From: Rhodospirillales bacterium
GTDB taxonomy: Bacteria; Pseudomonadota; Alphaproteobacteria; CACIAM-22H2
DNA: 64,000 nucleotides
Assembly: GCA_016794025.1 (NCBI GenBank)
Contig: JAEUKX010000061.1
Location: 1-64,000 of the forward strand
Reading direction: 5' to 3'
The notes below the pieces were generated by a model that saw only the letters and a program-made list of their open reading frames with translations, did no database searches and was not told where the DNA came from. Position 1 is the first letter of the stretch, and each line of letters starts with the position of its first letter. A program made the position numbers and the translations under genes. Shown here piece by piece: positions 46,701 to 55,142 of this stretch.

Positions 46701-46854
46701 GCAATCGCGTGGTCACCTGGATCGTCGGGAAATCCACTTCGGGCAGGGACGAGACTGGCAGGGCCCGATAGCCGAGAACTCCGGCCAGCAGGATTGCGGC
46801 CGTCATCAGCGTCGTTGCGATCGGTCGAGCGATGAACGGCGCGCTGATCTTCAT
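43768..46854 (-). CDS. RND efflux pump inner-membrane transporter (MdtB-like)
   Basis: The 1028-residue protein starts KISAPFIARPIATTLMTAAILLAGVLGYRALPVSSLPEVDFPTI in family fashion. It has the proton-relay motif FVVDDAIVMIENVVR near residue 400 and LMGIVKKNAIMMIDFA near residue 920. The close tandem with another RND gene (4-nt gap) suggests a mixed trimer as in MdtBC. The adaptor gene upstream is 10 nt away. The start ATG is at 46852-46854. Confidence 0.93.
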   Translation of the reverse strand: MKISAPFIARPIATTLMTAAILLAGVLGYRALPVSSLPEVDFPTIQVTTRLPGADPETIAALVTAPLERQLGQISGLTTMTSTSSYGTSAIALQFVLGRSIDEAAQDVQAAINVAGGFLPRTLPYPPTYAKVNPADPPILSLALVSDTLPVVGISDAADSVLAQKLSQISGVGRVSVQGDQKPAVRIQIDPSRLAAYGLGLEDVRTVLQRANTKQSKGSFDGPSQAFTITANDQITEPSQYRDVIIAYRKGAPVRLRDVAEVVSGLENNKVSATVDGRTAVLIEVQRQPGANVVDTADRIKRAIPELERAIPPGIKVLVVADRTVTIRASVADVQFSLGLATVLVVLVIYLFLRSWRATAIPAIALPVSLIATFGAMKLLGFGLDNLSLMALTVATGFVVDDAIVMIENVVRHLERGESPLAAAYKGAEQIGFTIIGLTVSLVAVFIPLLFMSGIVGRLFHEFAVTLSIAVIISAFVSLTLTPMMCARILRRPTEERPGPVARLLESAFDATLRFYTSTLDIVLRWQRTTLLVAIGSLVITVVLYVWIPKGFLPQQDTGVIVATIDSEQDASFQRVSEIQKAAVEIARADRDVATVTGFSGSGTLSGSGNSVRLTIVLRPKRERTFTAFEIARRLHESFSVLPAQTYLQPVQDIQIGARASRTLFQYTLTGPDGAELALWAPRLVEALRRNPSLADVASDQQTGARQLRLSIDRDVASRLGVSLQAIDDTLYDAFGQRQISTIYAQTNQYRVVMELVPELQNDPNTIAILRVPGSGGVQVPLGALATIERAPAPLAVNRQSQFPAVTVSFDIATGGSLGQALAAIAAEEAGLGLPGSISGAFSGDAAEFKNSLATQPWLILAAVVVIYIGLGVLYESLVHPVTILSTLPSAGIGALAALAAFGHDLSLVGLIGIVLLMGIVKKNAIMMIDFAIEAERNDGLHPEAAIREACRLRYRPIMMTTLAALLGALPLALESGTGSELRNPLGISIVGGLLLSQLLTLYTTPVIYLGFERLRSRLGGRRPAPAA

Positions 46855-46864
46855 ATCGCGCCCA

Positions 46865-48094
46865 TCAGGAAGGCGGCCGTCGGCCGGCCCCACCAGCACC
46901 GCCGGCTCCCGGCGGGCGGCCCGCAGGTGCGCCGGCACCCGGCGCACCGTCGCCGGACACCGTCACGGCCGAACCTGCGCGCAAGCGATCCTGGCCGCCG
47001 AGGACAACCTTTTCACCGACCGAAATCCGGCCGGTGACAGCGGTCACATCACCATCGGACTGAACAGGCTTGATGGGCCGCATCTGCACGACCATGCCTT
47101 CGCCTACAACGAACGCGAATGTTCCCTCCGGTCCAAACTGTACGGCCGACGACGGGATCAAGAGCCCGTCGCGAACCGTGTCGATGCGCAGGCGCACATT
47201 CACGAAGCTGCCGGGCCAGAGCTCAAACGACTCGTTCGGAAAGACCGCCTTCAGTTTAATCGTGCCGGTCGTCGCATCGACCTGATTGTCCACAAATTCG
47301 ACCACGCCGGTTTCTAGCCCCGAGCCGTCGCCGCGCAGGGCTCGGATCTCGAGCTTTTCGCCGGCGCGCATTTTCCGCGCGATGTCCGGCATTCTCTGCT
47401 GCGGAAGCGAAAATACGACGCTGATCGGCTGCAACTGCGTAATGACGACGATCCCGGTCGTGTCGTTTGCGCGCACGATGTTGCCGGCGTCGACCAGACG
47501 CAAACCAAGGCGGCCGGAGATCGGCGCAACGATGTTCGTATATGAAAGCTGCGTCCGCGCGCTGGCGATCGCCGCCTCGTCGGCCTTGAGCGTGGCTTCG
47601 ATCTGCGCGACCTGAGCCTTGGTTGTGTCGTACTGCTGCCGGCTGGCATAATTCTGCTGTATCAAGGCGCCGTACCGCTCGAGATCGCGCTTCGCATTGT
47701 CGAGCTGGGCTTGGTCCTGCGCACGCTTCGCAATCGCCTGATCAAGAAGGGCCTGGAACGCCCGAGGATCGATCTGCGCAAGGAGATCGCCCTCCTTGAC
47801 ATCCTGCCCCTCGCGAAAATTGATCCGAATGAGCTGCCCATCCACGCGGCTGGACACGACCACGGAATTGTAGGCCTGCGCCGTGCCAAGCGCGTCCAAT
47901 TGCACGGGAAGGTCGCCGGCGCGGACAGTCGCAACGCGTACGACGGGCGCTGTAGGGCCGGTCGGCGCCCGCCGCTGCACGCTTGGCTCCCTGTTCGCCA
48001 GGTCAAACGGGAGTGGGCGGCCGCCGGCGAACCAGCCGATGCCGGCCGCAACCCCGGCCACTCCCAACAGGATGATCCACCTTCCCAAGCGCAT
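46865..48094 (-). CDS. RND efflux periplasmic adaptor subunit (MdtA-like)
   Basis: The 409-residue membrane-fusion protein has an N-terminal anchor (RWIILLGVAGVAAGIGWFAGG), a biotinyl-lipoyl-like segment (VSSRVDGQLIRINFREGQDVKEGDLLAQID), a coiled-coil hairpin (residues 115-185) and beta-barrel domains ending VLGGQDRLRAGSAVTVSG. A Gly/Ala/Pro/Arg-rich tail of about 30 residues follows. It leads the four-gene efflux operon and is divergent from the metallophosphoesterase gene across about 208 nt. Confidence 0.93.
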   Translation of the reverse strand: MRLGRWIILLGVAGVAAGIGWFAGGRPLPFDLANREPSVQRRAPTGPTAPVVRVATVRAGDLPVQLDALGTAQAYNSVVVSSRVDGQLIRINFREGQDVKEGDLLAQIDPRAFQALLDQAIAKRAQDQAQLDNAKRDLERYGALIQQNYASRQQYDTTKAQVAQIEATLKADEAAIASARTQLSYTNIVAPISGRLGLRLVDAGNIVRANDTTGIVVITQLQPISVVFSLPQQRMPDIARKMRAGEKLEIRALRGDGSGLETGVVEFVDNQVDATTGTIKLKAVFPNESFELWPGSFVNVRLRIDTVRDGLLIPSSAVQFGPEGTFAFVVGEGMVVQMRPIKPVQSDGDVTAVTGRISVGEKVVLGGQDRLRAGSAVTVSGDGAPGAGAPAGRPPGAGGAGGAGRRPPS

Positions 48095-48302
48095 TTCGGT
48101 CTTGTCGCTCCGCAGGTCCAGTCCGCGCCAGCCATTCGGCAGGCCGATAGTACGCGAGTAGCAAACTGCCCCGCGAATCGTTCGGTTTCAATCGGTAACG
48201 GGCTGCTACAACGCGGAAATCCGCGCGACATTTTCGCGGCTTGACGGGCCGCCGACAGGTCCCCCAGTGTTCGGCGACCGCGGCCGTAGGGAGGTCCGGG
48301 CG

Positions 48303-49043
48303 ATGCGCATCGCTCTGATGGGCGACATTCACTCGAACAGGGAAGCGTTCTCGGCCTGCCTCGCCCACGCAAGCGAATGCGGGGCGGATAGATACGTTTT
48401 CCTCGGCGACTATGTCGGCTACGGCGCCGATCCGAACTGGGTCGTCAATCGGATCGCCGAGCTGACGACGGAGGGTGCAATCGCCGTCGCCGGAAATCAT
48501 GATCGCGCGATCGGGATCGAGCGGAGCCGGATGAACGCGGCAGCCGGAATGGCGATCGAATGGACCGCGAGCCAGCTCGATCGGACGGCCGCAGAGTTCC
48601 TTTCCACACTTCCCCTGACCATTGAAGACGAGGACCGGCTGTACGTTCATGCCGACGCATCCCGGCCCGGCGATTGGATATACGTCGATGAAACGGCAAG
48701 CGCAGCGGCAAGCTTGGGGGCAACCCGCCAGCGCGTGACGTTCTGCGGTCATGTCCATGTTCCGATGCTGTTCGGAATAACGGCAACCCAGAAGATCCTC
48801 AGCTTTGCGCCGCTGGCAGGCTCGCCGGTGCCACTGCTGCGCCAGCGCCGCTGGCTTGCCGTTGTCGGCTCGGTTGGCCAGCCACGGGACCGGAATTCCG
48901 CTGCAGCCTATGCAATATACGACACGAGCACATGCGAGTTTAAATCCCTGCGCGTTCCCTATGATGTCGAGACCGCGGCCGGGAAAATCCGCGCCGCAGG
49001 TCTCCCGGAATCGCTCGCCGCCCGCCTGTCGCTGGGCCGATAG
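48303..49043 (+). CDS. Metallophosphoesterase (YfcE/ApaH-like)
   Basis: The 246-residue calcineurin-like phosphoesterase has all metal motifs: MGDIHSN (residue 7), FLGDYVGYGADP (residue 33), GNHDRA, VHADASRP and FCGHVHVPM. It resembles small bacterial phosphodiesterases and Ap4A-hydrolase-like proteins. Only 8 nt separate it from the kinase-UspA fusion gene, so a functional pair (kinase with phosphatase, or nucleotide sensing with nucleotide hydrolysis) is plausible. The ATG at 48303 is chosen for its position at the MRIALMGDIH opening. Confidence 0.88.
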   Translation: MRIALMGDIHSNREAFSACLAHASECGADRYVFLGDYVGYGADPNWVVNRIAELTTEGAIAVAGNHDRAIGIERSRMNAAAGMAIEWTASQLDRTAAEFLSTLPLTIEDEDRLYVHADASRPGDWIYVDETASAAASLGATRQRVTFCGHVHVPMLFGITATQKILSFAPLAGSPVPLLRQRRWLAVVGSVGQPRDRNSAAAYAIYDTSTCEFKSLRVPYDVETAAGKIRAAGLPESLAARLSLGR

Positions 49044-49051
49044 GCACGCCG

Positions 49052-50467
49052 ATGTCCGCTCGACCACGATCCAGGCCCGCCATCGGCGACGAGATCGACG
49101 GCTTCCGCGTCCTGAATTGCCTGCATGTCGGCGGTATGGCGACACTCTGGACGGTGGAGCGTTCGGGGAGTCCCGCACGGTACCTGATGAAGGTACCCCG
49201 GCTTGGCGAGGGGGAGGATCCGGCCGCGATCGTCAGCTTCGAGATGGAGCAGATGATAATGCCGCGGCTTTCGGGCCCGCATGTGCCGAAGTTCATTGCG
49301 GCAGGAGATTTCGAGGTCCTGCCCTACATCGTCATGGATCTGGTCGAGGGAGTCCCGCTCTCGCAAAGACTTGCGCAATTGCCGCTGCGCCCGGATGAAG
49401 TCGCCAGGATCGGAAGCCAGATCGCCATCGCACTCGATGACGTCCACCGGCAGCAGGTCGTCCATCTCGATGTCAAACCGGGCAATATCCTGCTCTGTCC
49501 CTCCGGCGAAGTAGTTCTTGTCGATTTCGGACTTTCAACACACGCGGCACTCCCCGATCTCATGGAAGAGGAGTTCCGGCTACCCTATGGTTCTGCACCG
49601 TACATGGCACCCGAGCAGGTGCTCGGCGAACGGCGCGATCCGGCAAGCGACCTCTTCGCGCTCGGAGCGGTCATGTATCATCTGGCAACCGATCGGACTC
49701 CCTTCGGCGATCCGCAGCGAATGGCCGGCCTGCGTCGGCGGCTCTGGCGCGACCCGGTGCCGCCCCGGCAACTCGATCCGGACTTTCCGCCATGGCTGCA
49801 GGACACGATCCTCCGCTGCCTGAGCGTCGATCCGGCGGAACGTCATCCGACTGCGGCCCAGCTGGCATTCGATCTTAGCCACCCGCAGCAGTCTGTGTCC
49901 GGCGATCGAGCCACGAAGATGCATGCGGATGGTCCATTTGCGGTCTTTCGGCGCCGACTGGCGGCGCCGAAATCGAAGCCTCCGCGCCGCAGCAATGCGG
50001 TTTCGATCGCATCGCCTGCGCCAATACTTGCTGTCGCCGTCGATCTCGACGAGGGTTCGGCAACAATTGCGGCTTCCATGCGAATGCAGGTCGCGCGGAT
50101 CCTACGCACGATGCCGCAGGCCCGACTTGCCTGCCTGAACGTTCTGAAGATCGCGCGGCTGACAATCGATACGGCACTCGACGACGAAAGCCGGAACAAG
50201 CATGTCCAGCGTCTGGTCGGCCTTCGCCACTGGGCGGCCGAGCTCCAGCTGGATCCGTCGCGGGTCACGTTCCACGTTCTCGAAGCAACCGCACCCGCCG
50301 ACGCAATTCTGGAATACATCGCCGCCAACCGCGTCGATCACGTCATTCTCGGCGCGCGGGCGAAATCGATTCGGAAATCACTGCTCGGCAGCGTGTCCGC
50401 CGCAGTAGCGGCGCAGGCGCCATGCACAGTCACTATCGCCAGATCGCGCGGTACCTACGAGGACTGA
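49052..50467 (+). CDS. Serine/threonine kinase-UspA fusion protein
   Basis: The 471-residue cytoplasmic protein joins a Hanks-type kinase (about residues 17-275) to a universal-stress domain (about 332-465). Kinase landmarks are the Gly-rich loop HVGGMATLW, Lys47 (YLMKVPR), catalytic loop HLDVKPGNILL with Asp140, DFG at 158-160 and APE at 186-188. The usual HRD is HLD, so it is a non-RD kinase. The UspA part ends LGARAKSIRKSLLGSVSAAV, a slightly degenerate form of the GxxG-x9-GS nucleotide motif. There is no membrane anchor or PASTA domain. It is co-transcribed with the phosphoesterase gene. Confidence 0.9.
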   Translation: MSARPRSRPAIGDEIDGFRVLNCLHVGGMATLWTVERSGSPARYLMKVPRLGEGEDPAAIVSFEMEQMIMPRLSGPHVPKFIAAGDFEVLPYIVMDLVEGVPLSQRLAQLPLRPDEVARIGSQIAIALDDVHRQQVVHLDVKPGNILLCPSGEVVLVDFGLSTHAALPDLMEEEFRLPYGSAPYMAPEQVLGERRDPASDLFALGAVMYHLATDRTPFGDPQRMAGLRRRLWRDPVPPRQLDPDFPPWLQDTILRCLSVDPAERHPTAAQLAFDLSHPQQSVSGDRATKMHADGPFAVFRRRLAAPKSKPPRRSNAVSIASPAPILAVAVDLDEGSATIAASMRMQVARILRTMPQARLACLNVLKIARLTIDTALDDESRNKHVQRLVGLRHWAAELQLDPSRVTFHVLEATAPADAILEYIAANRVDHVILGARAKSIRKSLLGSVSAAVAAQAPCTVTIARSRGTYED

Positions 50468-50472
50468 TAGGG

Positions 50473-51504
50473 TCAAAACGCGATCTGGACCTTCATCGCA
50501 CGATTCCTGTCGCCGGCGAGATCGAATGCCGCATGCGCTTCGGCGACCGGGATCGTATCCGAAATGACCGGCCGGACATCAACAAGCCCGCTCCCCATCA
50601 TCTTGACTGCCAGATCGAACTCGGCGTCGAACCGGAACGTGCCGCGCAACGAAATCTCCTTGGCAACTAGGACATTCATGGGAATCCGGGCTTCGCCACC
50701 GACGCCGATCTGCACGATCACCCCTTGCGGTCGGACATGCTCTAATCCGGTGCGCAGCGCCGCCTCAGTTCCGGACGCCTCGAAGTGCACATCGAATGCC
50801 CCTTTGTCCGCAGCATACGGCTTCAGAGCATCGGGATCGGCTACCGGATTGATCGCGCGCGTGGCGCCAACTTTCATGGCAATCTCGAGCGGACGTACCG
50901 CTATGTCCGTCGCGACGATCTCCGCAGCGCCGGCCGAGCGAGCGACCAAGACCATGAGCGCCCCGATCGGTCCGCAGCCGGTAACCAGTACGCGCTTGCC
51001 GAACAGACTTCCGGCCTGCCGGGCCGCATGCAGGCATACCGATAGCGGTTCGGCCATCGCGGCCTCGGCGAGGCTCAGCGTCTCGGGAACCGGTACCGCC
51101 TGCCGTGCCAGCACGGTGACATGTTCGCTGAATGCGCCCTGGACGTGCGGAAAGCGCATCGCGCTGCCAAAGAACCGCATGTCGAGGCACTGATTGTGGA
51201 GACCGCCCTCACAGTACTTGCAGACCATGCAGGGGCGGCTCGGATTGACGGCGACACGTTGGCCGGCGCGCAGATCGGTTACCGCGGATCCGACTGCGGC
51301 GATCGTCCCCGAAACCTCATGGCCGAGCGTCATCGGCTCGCGGATTCGGACGGTGCCAAAGCCGCCATGATGGTAATAGTGCAGGTCAGACCCGCATATT
51401 CCACCCATGCCGATGCGGACGAGGACCTCGTCCGGTCCGGGTTTGCGATCCGGGATCGTATCGAGGCGCAGGTCCTTCGGCGCATGAATAACGACCGCCC
51501 GCAT
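50473..51504 (-). CDS. Zinc-dependent dehydrogenase (L-idonate 5-dehydrogenase type)
   Basis: The 343-residue medium-chain dehydrogenase has the catalytic zinc site GGICGSDLHYYHHGG (residues 33-47) and GHEVSG, a structural zinc-type cluster in NPSRPCMVCKYCEGGLHNQC, and the Rossmann motif VTGCGPIGALMVL. YYHHGGFG is characteristic of the L-idonate 5-dehydrogenase branch, which interconverts L-idonate and 5-ketogluconate. The substrate remains tentative. It is the last gene of a minus-strand series, 26 nt beyond the MetE-like gene. Confidence 0.87.
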   Translation of the reverse strand: MRAVVIHAPKDLRLDTIPDRKPGPDEVLVRIGMGGICGSDLHYYHHGGFGTVRIREPMTLGHEVSGTIAAVGSAVTDLRAGQRVAVNPSRPCMVCKYCEGGLHNQCLDMRFFGSAMRFPHVQGAFSEHVTVLARQAVPVPETLSLAEAAMAEPLSVCLHAARQAGSLFGKRVLVTGCGPIGALMVLVARSAGAAEIVATDIAVRPLEIAMKVGATRAINPVADPDALKPYAADKGAFDVHFEASGTEAALRTGLEHVRPQGVIVQIGVGGEARIPMNVLVAKEISLRGTFRFDAEFDLAVKMMGSGLVDVRPVISDTIPVAEAHAAFDLAGDRNRAMKVQIAF

Positions 51505-51530
51505 GCTTCTTCCCTCCCCGCGTGTTCGCG

Positions 51531-52661
51531 TCAGCCGCCCCAGATTTCCCGGGCGATCGCGACGATCATCTCGAGCTTACGCCACTGCTCATCCTCGGCA
51601 AGCTTGTTTCCCTCCTCGGTGGACGCGAAGCCGCACTGGGGGGAAAGGCACAACTGGTCGAGCGGCGCGAACTTCGCGGCAGACTCGATCCGGCGTTTGA
51701 TTTCATCCTTGTTCTCAAGCGTTCCGGTCTTTGTCGTGACAAGCCCGAGCACGACCAGCTTGCCCTTCGGCAGGTGGCGCAGCGGCTCGAACCCGCCCGA
51801 TCGCTCGTCGTCCCACTCCATGAAGTATCCGTCGACGTCAATCTCCTCGAAGATGAATTTTGCCACAGGGTCGTATCCGCCTGATGCGACGTGCGTCGAC
51901 ATGAAATTGCCGCGGCATGTGTGCGTCGTGATCGTCATGTCTGCAGGCCGGACCTTCGTCGCCGTGTTGATCATCTCCTTGTAGCGGCGAATCAACTGGT
52001 CCGGGTCGTCGCCGCGCTCCTGAAGCATCCTTCGCTGGCCCGCATCGCAGAAATAGGAAAGGCTCGTATCGTCGAGCTGCAGATATCGGCATCCTGCGTC
52101 ATAGAACGCCTGGACGGCCTTGGCATAGGCAGCGGCGAGATCCGCATAGTACTCGTCCAGATCGGGATAGAGGCCGGCATTGATCTGCTTCCGGCCGCCG
52201 CGATAGTGCAGCATCGAGGGCGATGGGATCGTCATCTTCGCCACCCGGCCTGTCGCCCCCTTGAGGAAGCGGAAATGCTCGAGATGCGGGTGCTTGGCCG
52301 AGAAACCTATCTTTCCCGTAACCTGTGGCGACTCCGCCCGCGTCTGCACGCCGGCGAACTGGATGCCCTTTTCCAGCTTGATTCGCGTAATGCCCTCGAG
52401 ATTCCACAGGAAGTCATAGTGCCACCACGAGCGCCTGAATTCCCCGTCCGTAACCGCCTGCAGACCGATATCCTCCTGCCGTTTCACGATCTTGCGGATC
52501 TCGGAATCTTCGATTTCCCGCAGTGCGGCGGGGGACAGTTCGCCCTTCTCGTGCTGGGCGCGGGCGTCGCGCAAGGCAGCAGTCCGCAGAAGGGATCCGA
52601 CCATGTCGGCGCGGAATGGCGGGCGCTTGCGCACGAGATTCTGTTCGTTGGACTGCGGCAT
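51531..52661 (-). CDS. MetE C-terminal-domain-like methyltransferase (short form)
   Basis: The 376-residue protein resembles the catalytic half of cobalamin-independent methionine synthase. It has zinc-ligand motifs TTHTCRGN (His-x-Cys), FEEIDVDGYFMEWDD and LSPQCGFAST, plus DGEFRRSWWHYDFLW near the N-terminus. At half the MetE length it lacks the N-terminal domain, so it probably transfers methyl groups from another donor or acts on small thiols. The ATG at 52659-52661 follows gagga. It lies 27 nt after livF in the same direction. Confidence 0.86.
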   Translation of the reverse strand: MPQSNEQNLVRKRPPFRADMVGSLLRTAALRDARAQHEKGELSPAALREIEDSEIRKIVKRQEDIGLQAVTDGEFRRSWWHYDFLWNLEGITRIKLEKGIQFAGVQTRAESPQVTGKIGFSAKHPHLEHFRFLKGATGRVAKMTIPSPSMLHYRGGRKQINAGLYPDLDEYYADLAAAYAKAVQAFYDAGCRYLQLDDTSLSYFCDAGQRRMLQERGDDPDQLIRRYKEMINTATKVRPADMTITTHTCRGNFMSTHVASGGYDPVAKFIFEEIDVDGYFMEWDDERSGGFEPLRHLPKGKLVVLGLVTTKTGTLENKDEIKRRIESAAKFAPLDQLCLSPQCGFASTEEGNKLAEDEQWRKLEMIVAIAREIWGG

Positions 52662-52688
52662 TTCATTCCTCACGTGTACGGGCAACGT

Positions 52689-53399
52689 TCAGTTTCGAGA
52701 CGTAACTCCCAAATGCAGGTCAAGCGCTGCGGGGTCGCCGAGAAGCTCACGACTTGTCGACCGATGGACAATGGACCCGCGATCGAGAACGATTGCATCA
52801 TCGGTCGTTGCCAGGATTTTTCTGGCCTTTTGCTCGACGACGATAGCAGAAATTCCCTCCTCCCGCGTCAAACTCGCGATTGCCGCAAGCAACTCCTCGA
52901 CAATGATCGGCGCGAGCCCTTCAAGCGGTTCGTCAAGAAGCAGCAGGCGCGGATTGAGTACGAGCGCACGGGCTACGGCCAGCATCTGCTGCTCGCCACC
53001 GGACAGCTGACCCCCCAGATTTCTCCGGCGTTCTCCAAGTCGGGGAAACATCGTGTAGACGGCCCTGACGTCCCAGCGGCCGGGCCTGGCCACCGCGGTC
53101 AGGTTCTCTTCCACACTCAGTGACTTGAAGATGTTTCGCTCCTGCGGGACCCAGCCGATGCCCGCATGTGCGCGCGCCTCCGGCGCTGCCGCAGATATAT
53201 CGACGCCATCGAGCACGATCCGGCCACCGTGGTGGCGCGTCACACCCACAATCGTGTCGATCGTCGTCGTCTTGCCGGTTCCGTTTCTACCGAGCAGGGC
53301 GAGAGAGCGGCCCTCCTTAATCGCAAATGAGAGCCCGTTCAGCACGACTGCATCGCCGTAGCCGGAAACGACATTCTCCAGGCGCAGCAAGTCAGCCAT
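52689..53399 (-). CDS. livF: Liv-type ABC transporter ATPase (LivF)
   Basis: The 236-residue ATPase has Walker A GRNGTGKTT, Q-loop VPQERNIF, signature LSGGEQQMLAVARAL and Walker B LLLLDEPLEGLAP, all diagnostic for LivF-type proteins. Its start overlaps the livG end by 8 nt. It energises the LivHM channel together with LivG. Such hydrophobic-amino-acid-type importers also carry aromatic acids and urea, so the substrate is open. Confidence 0.93.
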   Translation of the reverse strand: MADLLRLENVVSGYGDAVVLNGLSFAIKEGRSLALLGRNGTGKTTTIDTIVGVTRHHGGRIVLDGVDISAAAPEARAHAGIGWVPQERNIFKSLSVEENLTAVARPGRWDVRAVYTMFPRLGERRRNLGGQLSGGEQQMLAVARALVLNPRLLLLDEPLEGLAPIIVEELLAAIASLTREEGISAIVVEQKARKILATTDDAIVLDRGSIVHRSTSRELLGDPAALDLHLGVTSRN

Positions 53400-54144
53400 C
53401 GATTGCCTCGCCCAGATAGACTTCACGCACGCGCCTGTCGGCGGCTATGTCCTGCGCGCTTCCTTCGAGGAATATCGCGCCTTGCACGAGCACTGTTATC
53501 GTCTCGGCAAACGAAAAGACGAGATCCATATCGTGCTCGATCAATAGAATGCTGACTTCCCGCGGAAGAGAGGCGACGATTTCTAGGATCTCGTGCCTCT
53601 CGCTTTCCGGCACACCGGCAGCGGGCTCATCGAGCAGAAGCACCTTCGGGCGCGTCGCCAATGCCAATGCAAGTTCAAGCGCGCGCTGCTTGCCGTACGG
53701 CAGCCGATCGCTGCGATCGTCCATGACGTCCGCGAGCCGGAGCCGCTCGAGAATGTCCGCGGACTCGTCCACGATTTCCGGCATTTGGCTCAGCCTGCCA
53801 AACATGCTCGACCCAAGTCCGACCCGCTGCGATACGGCAACGGAAACGGCTTCAAGTGGACTCATCGTCGCGAAGATCTGATTGATCTGAAACGTCCGGG
53901 CGAGGCCAATTCCGACCCTTGCCGCTACTGGTGCATTCGTAATGTCACGGCCGTCGAGGAGGATCGCGCCCTCCGTGGGCGTCAGGACGCCGGCCATCAG
54001 ATTTACAAGTGTCGTCTTGCCTGCACCGTTCGGACCGATCAAGGCGTGACGGGCGCCAGGCGCCACGCTCAGACTGACCCGGTTCGTTGCGACAAAGCCG
54101 CCGAAACGCATCACAAGATCTTTTGTCTCGAGCGCGAAATTCAC
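53392..54144 (-). CDS. livG: Liv-type ABC transporter ATPase (LivG)
   Basis: The 250-residue ATPase has Walker A IGPNGAGKTTLVNLMAG, RTFQINQIF, a degenerate signature (LPYGKQRALELALAL) and Walker B VLLLDEPAAGVPESE, as in LivG/BraF. It starts with GTG at 54142-54144 overlapping the livM stop (GTGA). It is the partner of LivF. Confidence 0.93.
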   Translation of the reverse strand: MNFALETKDLVMRFGGFVATNRVSLSVAPGARHALIGPNGAGKTTLVNLMAGVLTPTEGAILLDGRDITNAPVAARVGIGLARTFQINQIFATMSPLEAVSVAVSQRVGLGSSMFGRLSQMPEIVDESADILERLRLADVMDDRSDRLPYGKQRALELALALATRPKVLLLDEPAAGVPESERHEILEIVASLPREVSILLIEHDMDLVFSFAETITVLVQGAIFLEGSAQDIAADRRVREVYLGEAIDG

Positions 54145-55142
54145 GAACCACTCCCGCGCAGGCGGTCAACGGCCGCGGCGAATTTTGCAACGACACGCTC
54201 GCGCCCGACGACGACAAGCGCCACCAGGATTGCACCCATCCAGAACATCCAGTAGGCCGGCGTAAGCGAAGAAAGTGCGTCGCGCATCAGCGCGAACGCG
54301 ATTGCGCCGAGAAGGCCCCCATAAAGATACCCGGAGCCACCGATGACGAGGATAAGGAGCCCGTCCGCAGATCGCGCAAAATCGAGAACCTCTAGCGATA
54401 CAAAGGCCGTCGTCTGCGCAAGCAAGGCGCCTGCGACCCCCGCAATCGACGCCGAGATCGTGTAAATCGTCACGATCCGCCGGGCCGTCGGGATTCCGAT
54501 TGCGCCGGCCCGCAAGCGGTTTTCCTTGAGTGCGCGCAGTGAAGTCCCGAACGGCGACCGGACCAGACGTCTAGCGACAAGGAACATACCGAACAAAACC
54601 GCGAGGCTGTAACAGTATGCTGTCGTCCCGCCGAAATCGAACTCGAACAGCCCAAGGATGGGACCCATCGAGATTCCCAGAAGCCCGTCAACGCCGCCGG
54701 TGATGGATTCGAAGCGATTGGCGATCTCGACGAACACGAGAGCTACGCTAAGCGTGACCATCAGTCGGGTCAAATCGCTGCCCCGGATCACGAGAAAGCT
54801 TGTCGCAAAGCCAACGGCTGCGGCCACCGCAGCGGCGATCGCAAGACCGGCGACAGGTTCGCCGATTCCGGCCTTTGCGAGCAACCCCGCCGTGTACGCG
54901 CCGACGCCAAAGAACGCCGCATGCCCGAGCGAAACGATGCCCGCATACCCGAGGATAAGGTCGATCGACAGGGCGAACAGGCCGACGATCGCGATCTCGT
55001 TAAGAAGCAGATGCCGCGACGGGAAAAGAAAGATTGCAGCGATAGCGACTGCCCAGAACGCAAGTTCCGGGGTTTGCCAGCGTGTCGCGTCGGCGACCGC
55101 TTGCCGCGCCTTTTCACGTGCGCTCGCAGTGGCCGATCTCAT
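54141..55142 (-). CDS. livM: Liv-type ABC transporter permease (LivM)
   Basis: The 333-residue membrane protein has a basic N-terminal stretch, several hydrophobic helices and LivM motifs (ILGYAGIVSLGHAAFFGVGAYTAGLL near residue 62, SLRALKENRLRAGAIGIPT near residue 210, LILVIGGSGYLYGGLLGA). It forms the channel with LivH. It overlaps livH by 4 nt and livG by 4 nt. Confidence 0.93.
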   Translation of the reverse strand: MRSATASAREKARQAVADATRWQTPELAFWAVAIAAIFLFPSRHLLLNEIAIVGLFALSIDLILGYAGIVSLGHAAFFGVGAYTAGLLAKAGIGEPVAGLAIAAAVAAAVGFATSFLVIRGSDLTRLMVTLSVALVFVEIANRFESITGGVDGLLGISMGPILGLFEFDFGGTTAYCYSLAVLFGMFLVARRLVRSPFGTSLRALKENRLRAGAIGIPTARRIVTIYTISASIAGVAGALLAQTTAFVSLEVLDFARSADGLLILVIGGSGYLYGGLLGAIAFALMRDALSSLTPAYWMFWMGAILVALVVVGRERVVAKFAAAVDRLRGSGS

